Source: Bacteroidota bacterium (GTDB lineage Bacteria; Bacteroidota; Bacteroidia; Chitinophagales; Chitinophagaceae). Taken from it: a stretch of 5,116 bases of DNA. The stretch's first letter is position 1. The number at the start of each line of letters is the position of its first letter. Under the pieces are notes generated by a model that saw only the letters and a program-made list of their open reading frames with translations, was not told the origin of the DNA and did not search any database. Of this stretch, positions 1 to 5,116 are shown piece by piece. Both the position numbers and the translations under genes were made by a program. The stretch spans positions 1-5,116 of the forward strand of contig JAEWJV010000395.1 of the NCBI GenBank assembly GCA_023386395.1, read 5' to 3'.

Positions 1-278
1 GCCGTGATGATGATGCCCTTCGCACCGGCTGCTTTGGCAATACGGCACCATTGCCCACAGTCAAGGTCAGTTGGGTTGAACACATCTTCCGGCTCTGTGC
101 CTTTGCCCCATTCTAAATCAGTAAATGTATTCGGGCCAAAATGAACGAAGAGATAATAATCAAGCGCTTGCCATGCCAGCTGCCGTGATGAGGGTGTGGG
201 TTGATTAACCGCTGGCTTCTGTGCATACAGGTTTATACAAAAAAAATATGCTGCAACGAATAACAGTAGTTTCTTCAT
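1..278 (-). CDS. Secreted alpha-L-fucosidase, GH29-like (N-terminal part, cut by window edge)
   Basis: The frame opens at an ATG (278-276) and stays open for 92 codons to the left edge, so only the N-terminus is visible. Residues 1-19 form a Sec signal peptide: MKKLLL, a hydrophobic core, then LYA before Gln20 as the likely signal peptidase I site. Cys14 is not in a lipobox, so this does not look like a lipoprotein. After a short linker come features of the N-terminal part of the GH29 barrel: FVHFGPN (residues 44-50), EWG (56-58), FNPTDLD (67-73), QW (76-77) and AKAAGAKGIIIT (81-92), which in the family runs into the KHHDGF motif. Family members release terminal L-fucose from glycans, usually in the periplasm or outside the cell. 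The catalytic Asp nucleophile and the acid/base lie beyond the window, so activity cannot be judged. The start is well fixed by the signal peptide. It lies 80 bp after smc on the same strand and has its own promoter candidate. A distant GH29 relative with another sugar preference is possible. Confidence 0.87.
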   Translation of the reverse strand, partial: MKKLLLFVAAYFFCINLYAQKPAVNQPTPSSRQLAWQALDYYLFVHFGPNTFTDLEWGKGTEPEDVFNPTDLDCGQWCRIAKAAGAKGIIIT

Positions 279-295
279 TGCAGCAATTTAATGAC

Positions 296-339
296 TGTTG
301 TTTAAAAATTGCCGGAATTATATTTCTTGATAAACAACA
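296..339. repeat. Perfect 9-bp inverted repeat around the fucosidase leader
   Basis: TGTTGTTTA at 296-304 is the exact reverse complement of TAAACAACA at 331-339, with 26 bp between. The right arm overlaps the -7 promoter box by two bases and covers the predicted transcription start near 331. The left arm lies about 17 bp before the fucosidase ATG. The arms are AT-rich and no U-run follows in either direction, so a classic intrinsic terminator is unlikely. An operator for a dimeric regulator, or chance in AT-rich DNA, are the two main readings. Confidence 0.4.
306..319. repeat. Copy 1 of a 14-bp motif shared by both intergenic gaps
   Basis: AAATTGCCGGAATT lies in the spacer of the 296-339 inverted repeat, within the fucosidase leader. 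It matches 13 of 14 bases of AAATCGCCGGAATT at 4190-4203, in the same orientation. The GCCGGAATT core is identical in both. The role is unknown. It may be a shared protein-binding site or a coincidence. Confidence 0.35.
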
Positions 340-367
340 AAATTATTTGCACTTTGTCTTAATTCAA
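338..367 (-). promoter_or_regulatory. Bacteroidota-type promoter for the fucosidase gene
   Basis: Read on the minus strand, TTG (367-365) is followed by exactly 19 bp and then TAATTTTG (345-338). This fits the known Bacteroidota sigma-ABfr consensus (TTTG or TTG, 19-21 bp, TAnnTTTG) at every fixed position of the -7 box. The -33 TTG is the Leu1172 codon of smc, so the promoter overlaps the end of that gene and its stop codon. Transcription should start near position 331, giving a leader of about 50 nt before the ATG at 278. No Shine-Dalgarno sequence is seen in that leader, as is common in this phylum. The match is seen directly; promoter activity is inferred. Confidence 0.6.
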
Positions 368-3300
368 GCTCCTGAAATCCACCGGCACTAATTTACTTAC
401 ACCGGGTTCCTGCATGGTGACACCATAAATAACATCTACTGTGCTCATGGTGGTTTTATTATGCGTTACTATAATAAACTGCGAGTTATCGCTGAACTGC
501 TGTATCATATTGGTGAATTTTCCCACATTGGCATCATCCAGCGGCGCATCCACTTCATCCAAAATACAGAAAGGTGCAGGTTTAATAAGATAAATAGCAA
601 ACAGCAATGCCGTTGCCGTTAATGTTTTTTCGCCGCCGCTTAACTGCGTTATGCTCGATGGTCTTTTGCCTTTTGGCTTTGCAACCACATCAATGCCTGT
701 TTCAGCAAGATTGTCGGGGTTTTCAAGTATTAAATCGGCTGTATCTTCTTCTGTAAACAATGCTTTAAATACACGCTGGAAATTCTCACGCACTTTATCA
801 AACGTATCGCGAAACTGCTGGTTGGCGGTAGCTTCTACTTCTTCAATTGTTTGCAGTAAACTTTCTTTGGCACTTACCAGATCCTGCTTTTGTTCAAGAA
901 TAAATTCATAACGTTTTTTCATTTCAACAAAAGCTTCAATGGCTGTAGGATTTACTTCGCCTATATTTTCAAGGCGTTTGCGCATGCGGTCTGAAGAAGC
1001 CTGCAGTTCTTCAGTTGTTGAATCTGATGTACGCGGTTCATCAAGAATATCATCAAGGTCAATTTTAAATTCAACATGCAGGCGTTCACGCATACCCGCA
1101 AGGTTTAGCTTAAGTTCGCTCAACTTATCTTTTATTTCCGTTAAAAGCTGGTCGATTATTTCACGGCTTTTTGTTATATGACGCAAAGAACTTTCCTTTT
1201 CCTGCAAAGTATTGCGTTGATGATAATAAGCTGCATCAGCTTCATTCAGCTTCCTTTCTTCCGCTTCTTTTGTGCGTAATAAAGTATGTACAGTTTCTTC
1301 CGTTGAAGCAAGCGTTTCGGTGCTTTCCGTTATCTGGCCGCTCACTTCTTCCAGTTGCGTTTTATTCTGTTCTATTTGTGTATGCAGTTCCTTCAGCTGG
1401 TTCTGTTTATAATTTACTTCCTGCTGCAATGCAGCGAGCTTGCTTTGCAAACGTGTAAATGCAATATTCGTTTCATTAAACAGTCCCGATATAGTTCTAT
1501 AATCCTGCTCGGCAGTTTTATAAGCTTCTTCGGCTTCTTTTATTGCAGCCGTTGTGGCGTTTAGTTCTTCATTCAGTAAAATGAATTCTTCACGCAGTTT
1601 TTCTACAATATCCTGTTCAGCTTCCAAACGGCCCTGCATATCATCCAGCTGGTTAGATGCATTCTGCTGCATGTTTTGCAGGTTTTCCATCTTGTTGCGT
1701 GTAGCAAAAAGATTATTGGTTAGCTGGTTTATTTCGTTCTCTGTTTGTTTAATCAGGTTCTCTTTCAGTTGCTCGTTATAACCAATTACTTCGTTATGTT
1801 TCTGCTGAATAGCCGCCTTTAATTCGTTCACTACTTTTTCCTGCGCTGCAATTTCTTCACGCAGCTTTTCAAGATTTTTTGCACGGCCTATTCTTTTACC
1901 TTCAAACAAACCAACGCTGCCGCCGCTTAATGTGTATTCGCCTTTTACATATTTGCCCGAACGTTCCAGCACCACTACGCCGTCGCCGGCACTATTCACG
2001 GCTTCTTCATTTTCTGCAATAAATACATTACCCAATAAATACTCTGCAAGCTTTTTATATTGTTCGTCCACCTCAATTACATCCATTGCTTTAATGGTAT
2101 GTTCCGGCTGTTGTGCAACCATGTTGATGCCTGCAATTTTATCAAGCAATAAAAAGTTGGCTTTACCTTTTTTATTTTTATCAAGCAGTTCCACAGCCTG
2201 CAAACCTTCCTGCAGGCTGTTTACGATGTAGTAATTAAGATAAGGCGTTAATACATTTTCCAGCGCCGTTCTGTATTCCTGCTGCACATAAATTATATCT
2301 GAAAGAATAGGCGCATTTGAATTCCATTGTCCATTGTTGTGGAGGAATTTTACACTTTCAGGATAACCTTCCATTGAATCAACCATGCTCTTCAATAAAT
2401 CATGTTCATTACGTTTTGCATCATACTTACGGTTTTCTTCTGTAAGCTTTCCCCGCAATAATTCAAGTTCGCCCTGCGATTGCAATATGTGCTGCCGCGT
2501 TAATTCATGCTGTTCTTTTAATTGTTGTAACGTTTGCTGCTTTTCTTCAAGGTCTTTTGCTTTGGCGGCTACTTCCGTTTCAAGCTGCTGCACCTGGTAA
2601 GAACGGTTCTGCTGTTCCTGCTCCACCTGTGCTATGCTTCTCTGCAAATTATGAATAGATGTTTCTGCAACAGCCAGCTTCTTTTCTGCATCAAACTGCC
2701 GGCGTTGTGTTTGAAGGTGCGTGCTGCGTACTTTATCTGTTGATGAGCGTTTCTCATCGAGTAAAGTGCGTTTTGCATCTGTTTCTGCACGGGCTGCATC
2801 AAGCTTGTCTTTCAGTTGCTGCAATGCTTCTTCTTCTTTCCCGTGCTGCAATTGTGTATATTGAATAGAGTCTTCAATGTTTTTTAACTGGCCGGTAGCG
2901 CGTTCAAGAAACTCTTTTAAAGAAGCATCTTTTTCTTTTAAAAAATGCAGGCTTTGTGAGGCAAGATTTTTTTCATTTTCCCTGGTACGCAATTGCTGAA
3001 CCAGTTCATTAAAATTATGTTGCTGTTCCTGCAATGCTTTTTCCTGTTCCAGAAAATCAACGCGGTCTTTTTCCAATGCAGCTTCACCGGTTGCTATTTC
3101 AGCATCCAAGGCATGCTTTTTATCTGTTTCCTCTTCCTGCTGTTTATTTAAATTTTTATATGTAAGATTGAACCCTTCCAAAGCAGCTTTAGCCAGCTCA
3201 ATGGAAACAAGCTTATATTCTTTTTTTATTTCATGATATTTCTCTGCCTTTTTTGCCTGGCTTTCTACAACTTTTAACTGGTTTTGAATTTCGAATAACA

Positions 3301-3880
3301 AGTCTTCAATCCTGTTTAAATCGCCTTCGGTTGCATCCAGTTTTTGCCTTGCTTCTTTTTTTCTTGTTTTATAAATAGTAATGCCCGCAGCCTGTTCCAG
3401 CATGCGGCGGCGGCTGTTATCCTTATCACGGATAATATCATCCACCATGCCCAGTTCAATAATTGCATAGCTGTCATTGCTTACACCGGTATCAAGAAAG
3501 AGGTTATGAATATCTTTTAACCGGCAGGCCACATCATTCAGGCGATATTCGCTTTCACCGTTTTTAAAAAAGCGGCGTGTTACCCTTACTTCATTAAATT
3601 CTGTTGGAAGAAGGTTTTTTGTATTCTCAAAAGTGAGGCTTACTTCAGCGAGGCCGCTTGCAGAACGGGTTTTGGAACCGTTAAAAACCAATGCTTCCAG
3701 GTTTTCACTTCTAAGCTGCGAGATTTTCTGCTCACCAATAACCCAGCGGATAGAATCAATGATATTGCTTTTGCCGCAACCATTCGGCCCGATAATGCCT
3801 GTAATCCCTTCATCAAAATTCAGAATGGTTTTATCGGCAAAGCTTTTAAAACCTTTTATTTCAAGCTGCTTCAGTTTCAT
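359..3880 (-). CDS. smc: Chromosome segregation/condensation ATPase SMC (complete)
   Basis: This complete 1173-residue protein has normal bacterial SMC length. SMC dimerises through its hinge, closes a ring with ScpA/ScpB and uses ATP to organise and help segregate the chromosome in the nucleoid. The N-terminal ATPase half opens with MKLKQLEIKGFKSFADK and has Walker A GPNGCGKS (residues 31-38), Q-loop Gln51 and an R-loop-like Arg57. A long coiled coil runs from about 170 to 500. The hinge spans about 505-660, from GYPESVKFL to a glycine-rich stretch near 651-659. The returning coil runs from about 665 to 1010. The C-terminal half has NIGEVNPTAIEAF (972-984), signature LSGGEK (1080-1085), Walker B ending in Asp1108-Glu1109, D-loop LDDANV (1114-1119) and switch His1140. 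All ATPase residues are present. The ATG at 3880-3878 is chosen because it begins the family's conserved N-terminus. The leader is A-rich with no Shine-Dalgarno sequence. No frameshift or degradation is visible. Rad50 and RecN are excluded by the hinge type and the LSGGEK/DEVDAPLDDAN block. Confidence 0.98.
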   Translation of the reverse strand: MKLKQLEIKGFKSFADKTILNFDEGITGIIGPNGCGKSNIIDSIRWVIGEQKISQLRSENLEALVFNGSKTRSASGLAEVSLTFENTKNLLPTEFNEVRVTRRFFKNGESEYRLNDVACRLKDIHNLFLDTGVSNDSYAIIELGMVDDIIRDKDNSRRRMLEQAAGITIYKTRKKEARQKLDATEGDLNRIEDLLFEIQNQLKVVESQAKKAEKYHEIKKEYKLVSIELAKAALEGFNLTYKNLNKQQEEETDKKHALDAEIATGEAALEKDRVDFLEQEKALQEQQHNFNELVQQLRTRENEKNLASQSLHFLKEKDASLKEFLERATGQLKNIEDSIQYTQLQHGKEEEALQQLKDKLDAARAETDAKRTLLDEKRSSTDKVRSTHLQTQRRQFDAEKKLAVAETSIHNLQRSIAQVEQEQQNRSYQVQQLETEVAAKAKDLEEKQQTLQQLKEQHELTRQHILQSQGELELLRGKLTEENRKYDAKRNEHDLLKSMVDSMEGYPESVKFLHNNGQWNSNAPILSDIIYVQQEYRTALENVLTPYLNYYIVNSLQEGLQAVELLDKNKKGKANFLLLDKIAGINMVAQQPEHTIKAMDVIEVDEQYKKLAEYLLGNVFIAENEEAVNSAGDGVVVLERSGKYVKGEYTLSGGSVGLFEGKRIGRAKNLEKLREEIAAQEKVVNELKAAIQQKHNEVIGYNEQLKENLIKQTENEINQLTNNLFATRNKMENLQNMQQNASNQLDDMQGRLEAEQDIVEKLREEFILLNEELNATTAAIKEAEEAYKTAEQDYRTISGLFNETNIAFTRLQSKLAALQQEVNYKQNQLKELHTQIEQNKTQLEEVSGQITESTETLASTEETVHTLLRTKEAEERKLNEADAAYYHQRNTLQEKESSLRHITKSREIIDQLLTEIKDKLSELKLNLAGMRERLHVEFKIDLDDILDEPRTSDSTTEELQASSDRMRKRLENIGEVNPTAIEAFVEMKKRYEFILEQKQDLVSAKESLLQTIEEVEATANQQFRDTFDKVRENFQRVFKALFTEEDTADLILENPDNLAETGIDVVAKPKGKRPSSITQLSGGEKTLTATALLFAIYLIKPAPFCILDEVDAPLDDANVGKFTNMIQQFSDNSQFIIVTHNKTTMSTVDVIYGVTMQEPGVSKLVPVDFRSLN
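2193..2220 (-). repeat. Perfect 10-bp hairpin inside the smc hinge coding sequence
   Basis: ACAGCCTGCA (2193-2202) and TGCAGGCTGT (2211-2220) are exact reverse complements separated by 8 nt. In the smc mRNA this gives a GC-rich 10-bp stem closed by an 8-nt loop reading GGAAGGUU. It encodes residues around 554-563 of SMC (NSLQEGLQAV) in the hinge. No U-run follows on either strand, so it is not a standard terminator. The repeated LQ pair in the protein explains part of the symmetry. Confidence 0.5.
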
Positions 3881-3907
3881 CTGTTCATTTTTTTATTTTT
3901 TAATTAG
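3881..3907 (-). promoter_or_regulatory. smc: A-rich smc leader without Shine-Dalgarno sequence
   Basis: Just ahead of the smc ATG the minus strand reads TAATTAAAAAATAAAAAAAT and then GAACAG. There is no purine box matching the 16S rRNA 3' end. Many Bacteroidota genes start translation from A-rich, weakly structured leaders of this kind, so this region probably serves as the ribosome entry site. A second ATG at 3888-3886 is out of frame and reads Met-Asn-Arg-stop, with its TGA overlapping the smc start. Confidence 0.5.
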
Positions 3908-3944
3908 GCCAGATGGAACGCCCGATAAACATTCCCTTCTGTGT

Positions 3945-3975
3945 CAAAATTTTACAGGGGCGTTTCCTACCTCAA
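3945..3975 (-). promoter_or_regulatory. smc: Candidate smc promoter (weak match)
   Basis: On the minus strand, TTG (3975-3973, inside a TTTTTG run) is followed by 20 bp and then AAATTTTG (3952-3945). The Bacteroidota consensus is TAnnTTTG, so the first base of the -7 box is wrong, while the TTTG half and the spacing fit. It would start RNA near 3938 and give a leader of about 57 nt, similar to that predicted for the fucosidase gene. It is the best match I could find in the gap, but one mismatch in an AT-rich region is weak evidence. Confidence 0.3.
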
Positions 3976-4053
3976 AAATTTACTCACTAATAACGAATCG
4001 AAATAGAATATCCGTATATATACAAAATGTGCCTGCGAACATAAGTATAATTA

Positions 4054-4085
4054 CACAGGCCTAAATTCACACAATTTGCACTGTG
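4054..4085. repeat. Imperfect inverted repeat in the gap upstream of smc
   Basis: CACAG (4054-4058) pairs with CTGTG (4081-4085), GC (4059-4060) with GC (4078-4079), and AAATT (4063-4067) with AATTT (4073-4077). The loop is CACAC, with a CT bulge on one side and an A bulge on the other. This is 12 paired bases in 32. No U-run follows on either strand, so a terminator is unlikely. It lies about 80 bp upstream of the candidate smc promoter and could be a regulator site or chance. Confidence 0.25.
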
Positions 4086-4189
4086 GAGAAATGGTGGAAA
4101 GAAGGAAAATTGTAATTACCTGCTGATTACCGTTGATTTAGGAGGAGATTGTGAATAATCAATGTCAATATTCAACACTTATTTTGAAT

Positions 4190-4203
4190 AAATCGCCGGA
4201 ATT
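4190..4203. repeat. Copy 2 of the 14-bp motif shared by both intergenic gaps
   Basis: AAATCGCCGGAATT abuts the 3' end of the O-antigen ligase-like gene, and its last base is the first plus-strand base of that gene's stop codon complement. It differs from the copy at 306-319 only at position 5 (C instead of T). Here it is downstream of a gene, whereas copy 1 lies in a 5' leader, so a single shared function is not obvious. Confidence 0.35.
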
Positions 4204-5116
4204 TACAAACGTCCAACCCTTACCTGCGAGGCCATTTGCCCGAATGAAAGTTTTGTATTTATGCGTCGTTTATCTGACCATTGCGGATAAACAAGCCGTA
4301 TAGCGAGGGCAAATATGATGCTGACCGTGTACCATATACTCGTATCCCAAAGATTACTCACAAACATGGCAGCAATCATCATTATTAAATAACTTAAACC
4401 CGGCGCTGCCAATACCATATCCTGCCGGTCGAGCGCCAGCTTGTATAAACGGTATGCCCATTTTATAACAAATAACACAAATGCTATATAAAGCAAGGCA
4501 GCAATTAAACCGTATTCAACGGCGGCTTCGAGGTAAGTATTATGCATAATCCTGTCTTCCACCATGGCCGGTGCATACCTCGCTACCGCTGCAATGGAGG
4601 CCGTTTCGTCGCCGCCCATGCCAAAAACAGGAGACGTGCTGAGGGCCTGTGCGCCTGCCGACCAGTAATAAGTACGGTCGCCGCCACCTTCTGTATCAGT
4701 CATGTAAATCGCACGCTGCAACGTGGGGGAATTAAGCGAAAGCAACAAGGCCACGATAGCGCCAATAAAACATACAGAAACAATAACAAACTGAAAATCG
4801 ATCTTCCGCCTTACCAGGTGAATATAAACGCCAACAGCGCAAAGTATCATGAATGAAAGCAGGCCGTTTCTTGAACCCATCATCATAATCATAATACCAA
4901 CCAAAACAATTGTTCCAAAAGCAAAGAAACGTGTGAAGAAGCCAATATTGGGTTTGCGGCTGAACAGCGTGACAAACATATAAATGGACAAAGCGCACAA
5001 AGTTGAAGTAAATGTACCGTGGTGCACGTCGCCTAACTGCAATGTATCCGAATAACCTGCACCGCTTTGCGCCCTTCCGTTAAGTAATAAATTGAGGCCC
5101 AAAGGAATGATAATAA
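4203..5116 (-). CDS. O-antigen ligase/polymerase family membrane protein (C-terminal part, 5' end outside window)
   Basis: The frame is open to the right edge, so the visible ~303 residues are the C-terminal part. The TTG at 5102-5100 is an internal leucine codon, preceded by Ile-Ile-Ile-Pro, and not a real start. Counting from that codon, hydrophobic segments lie near 30-48, 54-75, 80-96, 103-122, 198-216, 230-250 and 254-270. GSRNG (76-80) at a membrane edge is a hallmark of the Wzy_C family. A large loop (about 124-197) contains GDRTYYW (141-147), GMGGDE (161-166) and HNTYLEAAVEYGLI (187-200), which matches the family's HN-Y-L-E-GL pattern. Family members move lipid-linked glycans in the periplasm: WaaL joins O-antigen to lipid A-core, Wzy polymerises repeat units, and relatives glycosylate proteins. 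The sequence cannot say which applies here. A short basic tail (about 275-299) follows the last segment. No other glycan-assembly gene is visible. The stop lies 322 bp before smc on the same strand. Confidence 0.85.
   Translation of the reverse strand, partial: IIIPLGLNLLLNGRAQSGAGYSDTLQLGDVHHGTFTSTLCALSIYMFVTLFSRKPNIGFFTRFFAFGTIVLVGIMIMMMGSRNGLLSFMILCAVGVYIHLVRRKIDFQFVIVSVCFIGAIVALLLSLNSPTLQRAIYMTDTEGGGDRTYYWSAGAQALSTSPVFGMGGDETASIAAVARYAPAMVEDRIMHNTYLEAAVEYGLIAALLYIAFVLFVIKWAYRLYKLALDRQDMVLAAPGLSYLIMMIAAMFVSNLWDTSIWYTVSIIFALAIRLVYPQWSDKRRINTKLSFGQMASQVRVGRL

Larger units (their letters stand above)
3881..4202. other. Non-coding gap between the O-antigen ligase-like gene and smc
   Basis: This 322-bp gap contains no gene that I can support. 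On the minus strand the longest ATG-started frame is about 20 codons and has no supporting features. No clear intrinsic terminator follows the O-antigen ligase-like gene; there is only a weak all-AT hairpin, TTATT and AATAA around a 3-nt loop, at 4179-4191. The gap also contains a 10-bp perfect palindrome, GTATATATAC (4014-4023), two direct ATTACC copies 11 bp apart (4115 and 4126), an imperfect dyad at 4054-4085 and a weak promoter candidate at 3945-3975. Its size suggests that smc is transcribed from here rather than co-transcribed with the gene upstream. Confidence 0.7.

Noticed and set aside
1..191. GCCGTGATGA present at 1-10 and 182-191
   Set aside because: Both copies lie in the fucosidase coding sequence in different reading frames (IIT and SSRQ), so this looks like chance.
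296..339. The 9-bp dyad as an smc terminator
   Set aside because: The stem is almost all A/T, the spacer is 26 nt and no U-run follows.
991..1014. Perfect 8-bp inverted repeat (CTGAAGAA and TTCTTCAG) in smc
   Set aside because: An 8-bp stem with a short loop is expected about once by chance in 5 kb, and it lies in conserved coding sequence.
1903..1930. A second LSGG sequence at SMC residues 651-654 as an extra ABC signature
   Set aside because: It lies at the end of the hinge in a glycine-rich stretch typical of Bacteroidota SMC, with no ATPase context around it.
2193..2220. The intragenic smc hairpin as an intrinsic terminator
   Set aside because: No U-run follows the stem on either strand.
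651..2868. Several plus-strand frames of 69-99 codons across smc
   Set aside because: They are Ser/Cys/Phe-rich low-complexity shadows of the Glu/Gln/Lys-rich coiled-coil coding sequence on the other strand.
3767..3790. Cys35 in the SMC Walker A (GPNGCGKS) as an unusual substitution
   Set aside because: GPNGCGKS is a common bacterial SMC variant. All catalytic positions are intact.
3633..4064. A 143-codon plus-strand frame running from inside smc into the gap
   Set aside because: It is antisense to the conserved Walker A region of smc (its PQPFGPIMP stretch is the mirror of GPNGCGKSN), a common artefact opposite ABC ATPases. It shows no domain of its own.
4542..4998. Frames on both strands inside the O-antigen ligase-like gene
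   Set aside because: They overlap a gene with clear family motifs and membrane segments, and their own translations show no recognisable pattern.
5100..5102. TTG as the start codon of the O-antigen ligase-like gene
   Set aside because: The frame stays open and hydrophobic upstream to the window edge, and the family is usually over 400 residues, so this is an internal Leu codon.
1..5116. tRNA, rRNA, CRISPR, insertion sequence, toxin-antitoxin or defence system
   Set aside because: I saw no cloverleaf, regular repeat-spacer pattern, transposase motif, terminal repeats or small gene pair. Nearly all of the window is explained by three ordinary genes.

Overview
The window looks like chromosomal DNA of a Bacteroidota bacterium, plausibly of the Chitinophagales/Chitinophagaceae type. 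The reasons are the SMC sequence style, moderately AT-rich DNA, leaders without Shine-Dalgarno sequences, a signal peptide ending in the 'YAQ' pattern typical of the phylum, and a good match to the Bacteroidota promoter consensus (TTG, 19-21 bp, TAnnTTTG). The lineage is inferred from style only, because no rRNA or marker comparison was possible.

Three genes lie in the window, all on the minus strand, so transcription runs right to left. (1) Positions 4203-5116 hold the C-terminal ~300 residues of a multi-pass membrane protein of the O-antigen ligase/polymerase (Wzy_C) family. Its start is beyond the right edge. (2) Positions 4202 down to 3881 are a 322-bp non-coding gap with a weak smc promoter candidate, an imperfect dyad and an A-rich leader. 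(3) Positions 359-3880 hold a complete smc gene of 1173 residues, encoding the chromosome condensation ATPase. (4) Positions 358 down to 279 are an 80-bp gap with a strong promoter candidate and a perfect 9-bp inverted repeat. (5) Positions 1-278 hold the first 92 codons of a secreted GH29-type alpha-L-fucosidase that runs off the left edge.

The genes do not form an obvious functional unit. SMC is a housekeeping cytoplasmic protein flanked by a cell-surface glycan assembly enzyme and a secreted glycan-degrading enzyme. The spacing and the dedicated promoter in front of the fucosidase suggest separate transcription units. scpA and scpB, the usual SMC partners, are not in the window.

I found no RNA gene, insertion sequence, CRISPR array, phage gene or obvious new system. 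The most interesting material is regulatory: the fucosidase promoter whose -33 element sits in the penultimate smc codon, an inverted repeat over its predicted start site, a 14-bp motif present in both intergenic gaps, and a GC-rich perfect 10-bp hairpin inside the smc hinge coding sequence.
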